Assembly: GCA_021824635.1 (NCBI GenBank)
Contig: JAKAKD010000030.1
Span: forward strand, 1 to 64,000
Reading direction: 5' to 3'
Length of the DNA stretch: 64,000 nucleotides
DNA from: Bacteroidota bacterium
GTDB taxonomy: Bacteria > Bacteroidota > Ignavibacteria > Ignavibacteriales > Melioribacteraceae
Part shown: in pieces, positions 37,301 to 46,895 of the stretch
How positions within the stretch are numbered: position 1 is the stretch's first letter
Layout: every line of letters starts with the position of its first letter
Program-made: the position numbers and the translations under genes
The notes under the pieces: generated by a model
Told to the model about the DNA's origin: nothing
The model's database searches: none
What the model saw: the letters and a program-made list of their open reading frames with translations, nothing else

Positions 37301-38813
37301 ATCTTCGCAGTTTAATTTGAATACCTTGGGAAGAACTCTGCCCGGCATTATAGATCAGAGCGGAATACTTTCTGCCGATCTGAATATAAGCGGAACAATT
37401 AACTCGCCTGTTTATTCCGGCGAGCTTAGTTTAACAGATGGAATATTTAAAAGCCGTTTCAACAATTTGAATTATAAATGCGGAATGAAGTTGCGTTTCG
37501 AAAACCAATCTATGATTGTTGACAATTTCGTTCTTTCAAATGCCGGCGACACAAAATATTCCGGAACAATTAACGGTAAAGGCGGAATTGATTTTGAAGG
37601 ATTCAAAACAAAGAAAATAGAACTTCACTTTAACGGAGATCTTGCGGTACTTGGTCCGCAATCGCAAAGTGTAAGTCCTCTCTTTTACGGCGATCTTTTA
37701 ATAGGAGCCGATGGAGATTGGCTTTTAACCAAAAATGGCGACCGCGTTTTCTTTCAAGGAAAGGTTCTATTGAAAGAAACAGATCTAACTTATACAAGCG
37801 GACAAGAAAGCGGCGGAGTAGCAAACAAAAATTTTAATTTTATTTTTGTTGAAGATTCTTCTAAGATTGACAAAGAACTCGCACGGTTTCAGCAGGTTCT
37901 TTTAAAAGAGAAAGATTTACAGAATTATAAAGAAGAAACCGAAAAACCTCTAAGCTTTGATTATGAAATTGAAATCCGCACAGAGAACAGCGCAAAAGCT
38001 GTTATCATTCTCTCACAAGCGGCTAATCAAGAATTAATTGTTGAAATGCGCGGAGATTTAAAATATTCCAATTTTAGCGGAGAAACACGCGCGCAGGGCG
38101 CTTTTGAATTATTACAAGATTCTAAACTGGAATTCTTTAAAACTTTTGATGCAACCGGTCTCTTACGCTTCGAAAGCGATATTACTAATCCTTACCTCGA
38201 TATTGTTGCAACATATACTAACGATTACGTTAATCCCCGAGAAGAAAACAGCCAGCCGCAGGAAGTTGCCGTAAAAATTAAAATTAGGTCGCCTCTTTCC
38301 GAGCTTGGAAAAAGTCTTGCCGGTAATACTGAAAGCATAGGTGTTTATATCGGTTCAAAAAATATTCAGAACAATATACGAGACACACGTTACGATTATG
38401 CCGATGCGTTCTCATTTATTCTTACCGGTAAATTTAAGGATGATCTAACAGTGCAGGATAAAACCAATGTTGCCGGTCAAACTCTTGGAAGTACAGGTTA
38501 TTCATTGCTCGGTTCTGTTTTAACAAATTATCTAAATTCTTCTGTAGGTGATTTAGTAAATAATATACAAATCAACCAAACCGGTTATGCAACAAAGTTT
38601 TCCCTCTCCGGTAAAATTCAAAACTTACGTTATTCGTTTGGCGGCACAACAGAAGTATTTCAAAATATTGGCAAAGCGAATCTAAAATTTGATTGGTCTC
38701 CTTTTGGTCCAAGTTTCTTAATCCGAATTGAAAGAAGGGACCCGGTTGCATCACAATTTGGTTTAGAAGATAAAGTAAGTGAGTTTGCTCTTAAATATAG
38801 GTTTGAGTTCTGA
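34311..38813 (+). CDS. tamB: TamB-like translocation and assembly protein
   Basis: A 1500-aa AsmA/TamB superfamily protein. One membrane anchor is near residues 25-47. Then come ~1,100 residues of beta-strand-rich repeats consistent with a hydrophobic groove bridging inner and outer membranes, and a DUF490 C-terminus with KYRFEF. TamB-type proteins are implicated in lipid transport and barrel assembly. No TamA is adjacent: the neighbour is RNase R. The stop overlaps rnr by one base. Confidence 0.9.
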   Translation: MADREQNNVQDKKPNKAKRSLFRKTVNVFIGIFLALLILIILIVGFSQTKTFRELLRENVIKLANKELNGKLNIENIDGTILTSLFLRNTSIIVDSDTLLFAKKIEVKTSPLQLLLKKIFVRNILLEDVNIAMLQDRDGQWNFEKLIKPKPVDTTASTFSFAIQANDIQFHNISFRRQSFANLKSQKVYTTLNPEDLRIEKLNLSARAFTDIPNSNYLLVLNELSFKPNLSHFNLKYISGQFAVTKEFVSVSNFYLLTDSSEVNINARLDSLNLFGKVQLEDFKNYPFTMNAKAKSFNFDDLSSFIPVTEILKGNPSLDLKANGKFGNFKIDKFIVDYRDTHIKMEGKVQNLNRPEKLFITAKMSETDINYKDIHAFLPSLKLPEYTQLRLTNINMEFEGEPLNFKSRFTGNIDDGKLTLDATMNLASKPMVYDINFSTENLDLLPILNINTKLVSNGKLKGKGVSIADIAADFQINADGSRIGGYDIDKFNFTSHASNRLIDMQIDGTSGKLSTFIKGNVSFDKDTIPSYNLVGQLKNVDLARFLKDEKYESNFNFNISADGKSFNPDELNATLKVGIDSSRFQGERISNSDIQCSFKKDSTKREIILTSDFADFKIDGSFSLNKAIELITYESKTISKIIASKISELNPLSIVQPNAESDSSSIELPSFVNDNLKFNFSGKFKDLELLTKIIGYDRLDFSGEFNGNVKNDSGNFSVSTELNLDYFVMMQKDKTIYLSGFDTQLNFTRDNNFLSFDKLFGTASLTGKRFYSGSNIKSIAADVTFNQSKLYFSASANIADMFDTEAEGIIKMTPGEQQLMVDNLSFNYNNVEWKNKDTIKVLFNPDYFKVIQCRMQRDTSLISLSGIIESSGKQDWLLNATGISGDILERYAFGLKDNQLIANGSASATIKGELENPVIDLSVDLKNLKLPTTHLGNIKGSLNYLDKKLTTNIAFLDSTSNENKPLFLIKGILPIDLSFSSVKERVMQNEPVSIQMTSSQFNLNTLGRTLPGIIDQSGILSADLNISGTINSPVYSGELSLTDGIFKSRFNNLNYKCGMKLRFENQSMIVDNFVLSNAGDTKYSGTINGKGGIDFEGFKTKKIELHFNGDLAVLGPQSQSVSPLFYGDLLIGADGDWLLTKNGDRVFFQGKVLLKETDLTYTSGQESGGVANKNFNFIFVEDSSKIDKELARFQQVLLKEKDLQNYKEETEKPLSFDYEIEIRTENSAKAVIILSQAANQELIVEMRGDLKYSNFSGETRAQGAFELLQDSKLEFFKTFDATGLLRFESDITNPYLDIVATYTNDYVNPREENSQPQEVAVKIKIRSPLSELGKSLAGNTESIGVYIGSKNIQNNIRDTRYDYADAFSFILTGKFKDDLTVQDKTNVAGQTLGSTGYSLLGSVLTNYLNSSVGDLVNNIQINQTGYATKFSLSGKIQNLRYSFGGTTEVFQNIGKANLKFDWSPFGPSFLIRIERRDPVASQFGLEDKVSEFALKYRFEF

Positions 38814-40909
38814 TGAAAAAAGAATTAATAGCATATTTTAAAAATCATCCTTCTCTTAAGATTAAGTCCAAAGACCTCGCAAAACAATTAGATATTGTTG
38901 AAGAGCACGCGTATGCGGAGCTGAAACATTTTCTTCATATGCTTACAGAGGAAGGCTTTATTAAAAGAGAAGGTAAACGCTACATTTTTAACGCTTACAA
39001 AAGCGGAAAATTGATTGGAACTTTGCAAATTGTTGGCGACGGCGATTATGGCTTTGTTATTTTGAAAGATAAAAACAGCAAAGATGTTTTTGTTGCCGGG
39101 AAAAATTTTAATGTTGCTTTAGACGGCGACTTAGTGGAAATCTCTTTGATCGCATCCCACCGCGGTAAAAGTTTGGAAGGTGTAATTCTCAATGTAGTTG
39201 AGCGGAAAAGGAATGAAATTGTAGGAACTCTTCAGAAGAGTAAATCGTTTTTCTTTATAAAACCGGACGATCAGAAAATTCACCGCGATATTTATGTTTC
39301 TGCTAATAAATTAGGGAGCGCAAAAGCCGGAGATAAAGTTGTTGTGGGTGATATTGTGTGGAAAGCACCGCAGCTTAATCCCGAAGGAAAGATTAAAGAA
39401 ATTCTTGGCAAAGCCGGCAGTTACGATGCAGAAATTTCTTCTATAGCGCGTGAATTTGGACTAACATATAAATTCCCAAAAGAAGTTGAACGCGAAGCTG
39501 AAGCTATCCCGGAAATAATTCCGCAATCCGAAATTAAAAAACGGTTGGACTTGCGGGACAAAACAATCTTCACAATAGACCCGGAAGACGCAAAAGATTT
39601 TGACGACGCAGTTTCAATAGAAAATCTTTCAAACGGTAATTATCAAGTTGGAATTCATATCGCAGATGTAAGTCATTATGTACGAGAGGGAACGGCTATT
39701 TACGAAGAAGCTATTAAGCGCGCAACAAGCGTTTACCTGGTGGGAAAAGTAATTCCTATGCTTCCCGAAAAGTTATCGAATTCAATTTGTTCTCTCGTTC
39801 CCAATAAAGACCGTCTTACCTATTCTGTTATTGTTGAAATGACTCCGCGCAGTAAAATTGTGTCGTACGAAATCCATAAATCTATTATTAACAGTAAAAG
39901 AAGATTCACTTACGATGAAGTGCAAGAAATACTTGATAATAAAGAGGGTGAATTGTGGGATGAGATTAATCAGCTTAACAAAATCGCTCAAACCTTACGC
40001 CAGAAAAGAATGTCTAAGGGAAGTATAAATTTCTTCTCACCGGAAGTAAAATTCAGACTAGATAAAAACGGCGTTCCGGTAGAAATAAAAATTAAGGAAG
40101 TCAGAGACAGTCATAAATTGGTTGAAGAATTTATGCTGCTGGCAAATCAAATTGTTGCACAGCATGTTCAGCCAAAAGAGAACAAAAAAACATTTCCTTT
40201 TGTTTACAGAATACATGATTTGCCGGATAAAGAAAAAATTTTGGAATTCGCACGGTTTGTAAAAACTTTAGGATATCACTTTGATCCGAACTCCGCGAAT
40301 AAATCAAAACAATTTCAGATGCTGCTTGATGAAGTGGTTGGAAAAGAAGAGGAAGCCGTAGTTAACGAAGTTGCTATCCGTTCCATGGCAAAGGCGGTTT
40401 ACTCGACAAAAAACATTGGGCATTACGGATTGGGATTTAAATATTATACTCATTTTACATCGCCTATAAGGCGCTTCCCGGATCTAATTGTCCATAACTT
40501 GATTCATAGATTTAATTCTAATCTAGAGAAAAATTTATCGCTGGAAGAATTGGAAGAAATTTGTAATCATTCATCTGCTCAGGAACGGAATGCTGTTAAT
40601 GCAGAACGGATGTCGGTTAAGCTGAAACAAATCGAGTATTTAAAAGGTAAAGTAGGTGAAGAATTTCACGGTGTTGTCTCCGGAATTACACATTTTGGAA
40701 TTTTTATAGAGTTGAGCCAGACTCTTTCCGAGGGATTGATTAAACTGCGTGATATGCATGATGATTTTTATGTATATGATGAAAAGAACTATTCAATTAA
40801 CGGAAAAAGAACGGGAAGAAGAATTCGTCTTGGTGATAAAGTAAACGTCAAGTTGGTTCGTGTTGATGAAGAGAAACGTGAAATTGATTTCATTCTATTA
40901 GAAGATTAA
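38813..40909 (+). CDS. rnr: Ribonuclease R
   Basis: A 698-aa RNase II family 3'-5' exonuclease. The N-terminal helix-turn-helix is at about 1-65, cold-shock domains at about 70-215, and the RNB catalytic centre has IDPEDAKDFDDAVSIE, whose aspartates bind Mg. A C-terminal S1 domain is at about 610-690. The Arg-rich extension seen in some RNase R proteins is short here. It sits in the heptose-tamB unit. Confidence 0.95.
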   Translation: MKKELIAYFKNHPSLKIKSKDLAKQLDIVEEHAYAELKHFLHMLTEEGFIKREGKRYIFNAYKSGKLIGTLQIVGDGDYGFVILKDKNSKDVFVAGKNFNVALDGDLVEISLIASHRGKSLEGVILNVVERKRNEIVGTLQKSKSFFFIKPDDQKIHRDIYVSANKLGSAKAGDKVVVGDIVWKAPQLNPEGKIKEILGKAGSYDAEISSIAREFGLTYKFPKEVEREAEAIPEIIPQSEIKKRLDLRDKTIFTIDPEDAKDFDDAVSIENLSNGNYQVGIHIADVSHYVREGTAIYEEAIKRATSVYLVGKVIPMLPEKLSNSICSLVPNKDRLTYSVIVEMTPRSKIVSYEIHKSIINSKRRFTYDEVQEILDNKEGELWDEINQLNKIAQTLRQKRMSKGSINFFSPEVKFRLDKNGVPVEIKIKEVRDSHKLVEEFMLLANQIVAQHVQPKENKKTFPFVYRIHDLPDKEKILEFARFVKTLGYHFDPNSANKSKQFQMLLDEVVGKEEEAVVNEVAIRSMAKAVYSTKNIGHYGLGFKYYTHFTSPIRRFPDLIVHNLIHRFNSNLEKNLSLEELEEICNHSSAQERNAVNAERMSVKLKQIEYLKGKVGEEFHGVVSGITHFGIFIELSQTLSEGLIKLRDMHDDFYVYDEKNYSINGKRTGRRIRLGDKVNVKLVRVDEEKREIDFILLED

Positions 40910-40932
40910 TTTATCAAAAAAGGCGGTAGTTG

Positions 40933-43900
40933 ATGAAAAGAATTTATTTTGCAATCGCACTGAGTTTTATTTTAACTTCTGTTTCGCAAGCACAGTTTGG
41001 ACAAAATAAAGTAAACTATAAAGATTTTGATTGGTTCTATATTCAAACCCGGCATTTCGATATTTATTTTTCTAAAGGTGCGGAAAAAATTGCCGAGTTC
41101 ACTGCTGCTGCATCCGAAGACGCTCTCAACCATATTCAAAAAGATATTAATTATCAGCTCAACAATAGAGTAACTCTTATTGTTTACAATTCCCACAACG
41201 ACTTCCAAGAAACAAATGTAACGGACGAATACACCGGAAAAGGAACGGGCGGTTTTACGGAACCATTCAAGAACCGTGTTGTATTTCCCTTTGAAGGTTC
41301 ATACAAAAAATTTCAACATGTAATTGCGCACGAGCTCGTTCACGCGGTCATGCGCGATATGTATTTTGGCGGAACTGTACAAAACATAATTGCAAAAGGA
41401 ATTTCTTTGCAGCTCCCGACCTGGTTTATGGAAGGAACCGCCGAATATCTTTCGCAAGGATGGGAAACAAATACCGACATGTTCATTCGTAATTCAATTA
41501 TTAGTGAAACTCTACCGGATATTAATCAGCTTGACGGATATCTGGCTTACCGCGGCGGGCAATCTGTTTTTAGATACATCGCTGATAATTACGGACGGCA
41601 AAAAGTTGGTGAAATAATAAATAGCGTTCAAAGTACCGGCTCTTTAGAATCTGCTTTGAAATCAGCCATTGGAATTAATATTGAGGAATTAAATGAGCGT
41701 TGGAAGAAAAGTCTGAAAAAAGAATTTTGGCCCGATGTTGCAACCACCCAAGATCCCGATGAATTATCTAAACGGTTAACTGATAATAAAAAGATTGGCG
41801 GCTTTTATAACACAAGCCCCGCTATCTCTCCTCAGGGAGATAAAATTGCGTTTATATCCGACCGTGATATTTATCTCAATGTTTATATCATGAACGCACA
41901 AGACGGAAAAGTTTTGAAAAAAATTGTTGAAAGCGGATGGACAACGGATTTTGAAGAATTAACTGTACTGCATCCTTCGTTAACTTGGTCTCCCGATAAT
42001 AAACACCTTGCTCTCTCATCAACAAACGGCGGCTATGATGTTATAACTATTATTGATGCAGAGACAGAAAAAAGTTATGAACTTCCTTTCAAACTGAGCG
42101 GAATTGAATCTGTAAACTGGTCAAGAGACGGAAATAAATTAGCCTTTACAGGACAGAACGCAACCCAATCCGATATTTATGTTTACGATTTTACAACACA
42201 GCAGGTTACAAATGTAACAAACGACATTTATAGCGACGCTGAACCTGTTTGGACTCCGGACGGTAAAAGAATAATTTTTTCATCCGACCGCGGCAACGAT
42301 TTAAAGCAAACTGTTCCTACAGTAGATTTTGATATGTACAAACACAATTACAAACAGTACGATCTATATTCGATAGACCTTGCTAGTAAAAAAATTGACC
42401 GCATTACCGATTGGGATTTGAGTGATGAGAAATACGCCGCTGTCTCTGCTGACGGAAAAGAAATTCTTTTTGTCTCGGATCATAATGGAATTAACAATAT
42501 ATATAAGAAAAAAATAAAGACCTCGGAACAGGATTCTGTTAAGTCTTCGCTTGATTATAAGGCTGTACCTATTACTAATTCACAAAGCGATCTCGGTCAG
42601 CTTTCTCTTACGTACGACGGTAAAAAATTGGTCTTCACTGCACTCTACAATCTTGGTTATAATATTTTTCTTCTCAATAATCCTTTCGATATGAAAGCGG
42701 ATGTTGATTCTCTCAAATTCACTAAGTATATGGCCGCTTTGGTTAAATCAAAAAATAAATTATCTGAAAGTCCGGTTGTTCATATAACTTCCCCAAAAGA
42801 TTCAACACATGTGAACGACTTAGCAAAAATTGATTCTACCTCGGCTAAAACTCAGCCAAAGATTTTTGTTGGACAATACATAAGCGATAAAAAAACAGCT
42901 GATGATTCCGTTAATAACGCTTATAGAAAATTTGTTTTTGCCAGCGATAAAGCTGAAAGCGATAGCGCACGTATTGAAAAAAGGAATCAACTTTTCAAAG
43001 AAGAACTTGATAAGAACGGAAATTTTCTTGTCAATAAATATAAGATCAATTTTTCTCCGGATTTAGTTTATGCAAATGCCGGCTACAGTACTTTTTATGG
43101 ATTGTTAGGAACAACAATTCTTTCTTTTAGCGATGTTCTTGGTAATCATCGTTTAATTGGTCAAACAAGTCTGCAAGTTGATATTAAGAATAGTGATTAC
43201 GGTTTGGCATATTATTATCTAAAAGAGCGTCTTGATCTCGGCATACAAGCTTTTCATACAGCACGGTTTTTATACAAAGATGGTTTATTAGGATCGGAAT
43301 TGTACCGCTTTACAAATTTCGGATTAGTCGGAATGGCAAGTTATCCGCTTGACCGATTCCATCGTTTAGATTTCGGTTTAAGCGTTCTAAGCGTAAGCGC
43401 AGATAATCTGGATAATCTTTCTGTTCCATCCGATCACAATACTTATACTCTTCCTTCAATGAGTTTTGTTCAGGATAATGTTTTGTGGGGCTACACTTCT
43501 CCTATTGAAGGAACCCGTTATTCGCTAACTCTTTTTGGAGATCCCGGATTTGTTAGAAAATCTCAAAGTTTTTATTCAGCTACTTTCGATTACAGAAAAT
43601 ACTTCCGTTTCTTTTATGATAACGGATTTGTGTTTAGAGTTTCAGGCGGTTTATCTGCAGGCGCAACACCGCAAAGATTTTTTATCGGTGGAACAGAAAA
43701 TTGGATCAACCGCACATTCTCTACAGGCGGCATTCCAATATCCAGTGCAAATGATTACGCTTTCTTAAGTCCGGCACTCCCGCTGCGCGGATACGATTAC
43801 GCAGAACGCATTGGTTCTAAATATGGATTAGTCAATTTAGAACTGCGCATTCCTATAATCAGATATTTACTCACAGGCGGCTTGCCTTTATTCTTTCAGA

Positions 43901-44136
43901 ATATTCTTGGCGTTGCATTTATTGATGCCGGTTCGGCATGGGATAAAACTCAAAAGCTTCAGTTAATCGGAACAAACGAGGCCGGTTCGACTGTTACAAA
44001 AGATCTTTTAATTGGCACCGGCGTTGGCTTTAGACTTTATATGTTGTTTCTGTGGAGACTTGATATCGCATGGAAATATGATTTGCACCAATTTTCCAGT
44101 CCGCGTTATCTAATTTCAATCGGTTTGGATTTTTAA
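40933..44136 (+). CDS. Secreted HELVH metallopeptidase / propeller / beta-barrel protein
   Basis: A 1067-aa protein. Signal peptide ends about residue 21. A gluzincin-type zinc motif HELVH is at 133-137 with EGTAEY (third ligand E) about 35 residues later. A central region of PD40/WD40-like repeats (for example PDGKRIIFSSDRG, PDNKHLALSSTNGG) covers about 280-600, and the last ~370 residues are a beta-barrel of the bacterial surface antigen type, ending in an aromatic-rich strand SIGLDF. Zinc peptidase, propeller and barrel in one chain. It lies 20 nt downstream of rnr. Confidence 0.8.
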   Translation: MKRIYFAIALSFILTSVSQAQFGQNKVNYKDFDWFYIQTRHFDIYFSKGAEKIAEFTAAASEDALNHIQKDINYQLNNRVTLIVYNSHNDFQETNVTDEYTGKGTGGFTEPFKNRVVFPFEGSYKKFQHVIAHELVHAVMRDMYFGGTVQNIIAKGISLQLPTWFMEGTAEYLSQGWETNTDMFIRNSIISETLPDINQLDGYLAYRGGQSVFRYIADNYGRQKVGEIINSVQSTGSLESALKSAIGINIEELNERWKKSLKKEFWPDVATTQDPDELSKRLTDNKKIGGFYNTSPAISPQGDKIAFISDRDIYLNVYIMNAQDGKVLKKIVESGWTTDFEELTVLHPSLTWSPDNKHLALSSTNGGYDVITIIDAETEKSYELPFKLSGIESVNWSRDGNKLAFTGQNATQSDIYVYDFTTQQVTNVTNDIYSDAEPVWTPDGKRIIFSSDRGNDLKQTVPTVDFDMYKHNYKQYDLYSIDLASKKIDRITDWDLSDEKYAAVSADGKEILFVSDHNGINNIYKKKIKTSEQDSVKSSLDYKAVPITNSQSDLGQLSLTYDGKKLVFTALYNLGYNIFLLNNPFDMKADVDSLKFTKYMAALVKSKNKLSESPVVHITSPKDSTHVNDLAKIDSTSAKTQPKIFVGQYISDKKTADDSVNNAYRKFVFASDKAESDSARIEKRNQLFKEELDKNGNFLVNKYKINFSPDLVYANAGYSTFYGLLGTTILSFSDVLGNHRLIGQTSLQVDIKNSDYGLAYYYLKERLDLGIQAFHTARFLYKDGLLGSELYRFTNFGLVGMASYPLDRFHRLDFGLSVLSVSADNLDNLSVPSDHNTYTLPSMSFVQDNVLWGYTSPIEGTRYSLTLFGDPGFVRKSQSFYSATFDYRKYFRFFYDNGFVFRVSGGLSAGATPQRFFIGGTENWINRTFSTGGIPISSANDYAFLSPALPLRGYDYAERIGSKYGLVNLELRIPIIRYLLTGGLPLFFQNILGVAFIDAGSAWDKTQKLQLIGTNEAGSTVTKDLLIGTGVGFRLYMLFLWRLDIAWKYDLHQFSSPRYLISIGLDF

Positions 44137-44158
44137 AAAATATTGAAAGCCAAGAAAT

Positions 44159-44380
44159 CTATTTTTTATCCGTAGAATTTGTACCGGTTTTTTTTGAATT
44201 GTTTTTATAATCTGTTTGATAGAAGCCGGTACCTTTGAAAATGGGAGTTGAGCCCGCGCCAATTAATCTTTTAACATGTCCGTTACATTTGGGACAATTA
44301 GTTAATAGTTCATCATTAATTCTTTGGAAATGTTCAAAAGTGTAGCCACAATCCAAACATTTATAATCGTATGTCGGCAT
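44159..44380 (-). CDS. FmdB family zinc-ribbon protein
   Basis: A 73-aa protein with MPTYDYKCLDCGYTFEHFQ and a second pair in CPKC, together four cysteines as a zinc ribbon. This family is annotated as putative regulatory protein (FmdB); function not established. The C-terminus is a low-complexity Lys/Asn/Thr tail. It converges with the preceding large gene and diverges from the lipoprotein gene. Confidence 0.9.
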   Translation of the reverse strand: MPTYDYKCLDCGYTFEHFQRINDELLTNCPKCNGHVKRLIGAGSTPIFKGTGFYQTDYKNNSKKTGTNSTDKK

Positions 44381-44500
44381 AATTTTCCTTTATAATACTT
44401 TCAGAAATCGCTGGCAAAAATACTCAGTAGGTTTCATAAATCAAACTTCTATTTTGTTATTCGTTTTTTTTGCATATTTGTTCCCAAAAAAAACGGCTTT

Positions 44501-45169
44501 ATGAATCGCAGAATCCTTTTACTTTTTGTCTCCTCATTTTTACTATTTATCAACGGTTGCTTAAACTATACTCAAATTACAACTATCAAAAAAGATGGTT
44601 CAGGAAACATGTTCATCCATTATTGGATAAAATGGCATTCGCAAAAAGATTCTTCTATAGTTGAACAACTTGGCATTTTCAGTAAAGATTCCGTTTATAA
44701 AGAATTCTCGTCGGAATACAGCTCCGTTAAAAAAGTCGAAGTATTTAAGGATCTTAACGACAGCACCGTTCACGCGCAAGTATCATTAGATTTTAACAGT
44801 CTGGACTCCTTAAACGCTACCCCGGCATTCCGGAAGTCAGAATTATCAATTAAAGACGGAACAAAAAACACAAAAATCTTCTCTCAGTTTGTTCCGCCGA
44901 TTGCAACGGGATTTGGCTACGGCAACAAAAATTTTTCAATCACATATATTTATTATCTGCCCGGAGAAACATTAAGTCACAATGCAACAGAAATTGACAG
45001 GAATAAACTCACCTGGAAATTTTCTCTTGATGATATTGGAACGGGCAAGTATATAACCGCAACTTACCGTCCGTTCAAACTAAAAGAAACGCCAACTTGG
45101 ATTTATATCTGTGCCTTATTCGTTCTTATTGTTGTAATAGTCTTTCTTTTTAGTAAAAGAATGAAATAA
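44501..45169 (+). CDS. Putative lipoprotein with C-terminal membrane anchor
   Basis: A 222-aa protein with lipobox LFINGC at about residue 20, a beta-rich central domain and a hydrophobic span (about 198-217) near the C-terminus followed by SKRMK. LppM-like (DUF3153) is my best guess from layout, not a recognised match. No clear ribosome binding site precedes the ATG. Stands alone before the prs promoter. Confidence 0.65.
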   Translation: MNRRILLLFVSSFLLFINGCLNYTQITTIKKDGSGNMFIHYWIKWHSQKDSSIVEQLGIFSKDSVYKEFSSEYSSVKKVEVFKDLNDSTVHAQVSLDFNSLDSLNATPAFRKSELSIKDGTKNTKIFSQFVPPIATGFGYGNKNFSITYIYYLPGETLSHNATEIDRNKLTWKFSLDDIGTGKYITATYRPFKLKETPTWIYICALFVLIVVIVFLFSKRMK

Positions 45170-45207
45170 GATGAGATTTTGAGGGGAAAAAGATAAACCC
45201 AATTAAT

Positions 45208-45236
45208 TTGACACGCCTTGCTGATTTCTTTATATT
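45208..45236 (+). promoter_or_regulatory. prs promoter
   Basis: TTGACA (45208-45213) and TATATT (45231-45236) with 17 nt between, 39 nt before the start codon. It is the best match in the window to the consensus. Confidence 0.75.
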
Positions 45237-45275
45237 TGCCCACCGTTTTTAGAACTAAGATAGATTATTTGCCAA

Positions 45276-46217
45276 TTGGAGCATCAACCACTCATATTTT
45301 CTGGTACTTCCAGTAAGGAATTGACCGAGAAAATTTGTAAGTATTTAAATTTAACCCCGGGCTTGATTGATTTTAGAAGATTTAGCGACGGTGAAATTTG
45401 GGTTAAGTTTATGGAAAACATTAGAGGCAGAGATGTGTTTATTGTTCAATCAACACATCCGCCTGCAGAAAATCTAATGGAGTTGCTTATAACAATTGAC
45501 GCTGCCAAAAGAGCAAGCGCAACAAGAGTAACGGCTGTTATTCCATATTTTGGTTATGCGCGGCAAGATAGAAAAGATCAGCCCAGAGTTTCTATTACGG
45601 CAAAACTGGTTGCAAATTTAATTACTGTTGCCGGCGCAGATAGAGTTATTACAATGGATCTGCATGCGGCTCAGATTCAAGGTTTTTTTGATATTCCGTT
45701 TGATCACTTGTATGCTTCACCGGCTTTTACAGGAATATTCAAAGAACAAGCGGAAAATTTTGTTGTTGTTTCGCCAGATATGGGCGGAATTAAACTTGCT
45801 CGTTCTTATGCAAAAAGATTAGATGCCGGTCTTGTTGTTATTGATAAAAGAAGACCTAAGCATAATCAAGCAGAAGTAATGAACATTATTGGTGAAGTTG
45901 AAGGAAAAAACGTTCTTCTAGTTGATGATTTGATTGATACCGGCGGAACTTTTGTAAGTTCTATTAAAGCCCTAAAAGAAAAAGGTGCAAAAGATATTTA
46001 CGGTGCTATTACTCATCCCCTGCTTTCTGGGGAAGCGATTATAAGAATTAAAGATTCTGAAATAAAAAAATTATATGTAACAGACAGCATTCCTTTAAAG
46101 TCGGATGCTGACGGTAAAATTGTTGTTAGATCAGCTTCCGGTCTATTTGCGGAAGCAATTATTCGTTCCAGCAGGAATGAATCCATTAGTTCGTTATTCG
46201 AAATAGACAAGAGTTAG
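45276..46217 (+). CDS. prs: Ribose-phosphate pyrophosphokinase
   Basis: A 313-aa hexameric PRPP synthase. RRFSDGEIWVKFMENIRGRDVFI, the catalytic flexible loop PYFGYARQDRKDQPR and the PRPP-binding loop LVDDLIDTGGTF are visible. The only in-frame start before the conserved region is TTG, with no strong ribosome binding site. It supplies PRPP for nucleotide, His and Trp synthesis. It begins the run prs-rplY-pth on the plus strand. Confidence 0.95.
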   Translation: MEHQPLIFSGTSSKELTEKICKYLNLTPGLIDFRRFSDGEIWVKFMENIRGRDVFIVQSTHPPAENLMELLITIDAAKRASATRVTAVIPYFGYARQDRKDQPRVSITAKLVANLITVAGADRVITMDLHAAQIQGFFDIPFDHLYASPAFTGIFKEQAENFVVVSPDMGGIKLARSYAKRLDAGLVVIDKRRPKHNQAEVMNIIGEVEGKNVLLVDDLIDTGGTFVSSIKALKEKGAKDIYGAITHPLLSGEAIIRIKDSEIKKLYVTDSIPLKSDADGKIVVRSASGLFAEAIIRSSRNESISSLFEIDKS

Positions 46218-46248
46218 AGAAAAATTTATTCTGGGAGATATATAAGAA

Positions 46249-46890
46249 ATGTCAGAAATACTAGTACAAGGAAGCAAAAGAGCTCTCTCTACAAAAGGTG
46301 TAGTTAACCAATTGAGAAGAGACGGAAACGTTCCGGGAATTTATTATACCAAGGGTGTTGAACCAATTCCGGTTTATGTCTCTGAAAAAGCTTTAAAACC
46401 AATTGTTTTTACATCAGAAACTCACATTATCAATCTAAAAATTGGTGATGGTGAAGAACTCAAATCAATTTTAAAAAATGTTCAGTTCGATCCTGTTACA
46501 GACCGAGTTGTTCATTTCGATCTTCTTGGCATTTCTGCAGATCAGGAAATTGAAATTGAAGTTCCACTTCTTTTTGAAGGACAAGCTAAAGGCGTTAAAG
46601 AAGGTGGTGTTGTTCAGCAGACATTACACAAACTTACCGTTTCTTGTCTTCCGGCAAACATACCAGACCATATTGCAATTAACATTTCCGATCTGGCTTT
46701 AGGCGATTCAGTTCACATCCGCGATCTTAATGTTGAAAATGTTAGATTCATTCAGCATCCTGAAGTTATTATTGTTTCTGTTGTTGTTCCGCGTGCAGCA
46801 GTTGAAACGGTAGCAGCAGTAGTACCGGGTGAAGAAAAAACTGAACCTGAGGTTATTACTAAAGGCAAGCAGACCGAAGAAGAGGAATAA
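46249..46890 (+). CDS. rplY: 50S ribosomal protein L25/general stress protein Ctc
   Basis: A 213-aa CTC-type L25 that binds 5S rRNA. The N-terminal L25 domain (about 1-93) contains IPGIYYTKGVEPIPVYV and VQFDPVTDRVVHFDLL; the C-terminal TL5-type beta domain follows to about 185, then an acidic tail. GGGAG precedes the ATG. Co-oriented between prs and pth. Confidence 0.95.
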   Translation: MSEILVQGSKRALSTKGVVNQLRRDGNVPGIYYTKGVEPIPVYVSEKALKPIVFTSETHIINLKIGDGEELKSILKNVQFDPVTDRVVHFDLLGISADQEIEIEVPLLFEGQAKGVKEGGVVQQTLHKLTVSCLPANIPDHIAINISDLALGDSVHIRDLNVENVRFIQHPEVIIVSVVVPRAAVETVAAVVPGEEKTEPEVITKGKQTEEEE

Positions 46891-46895
46891 TCTAG

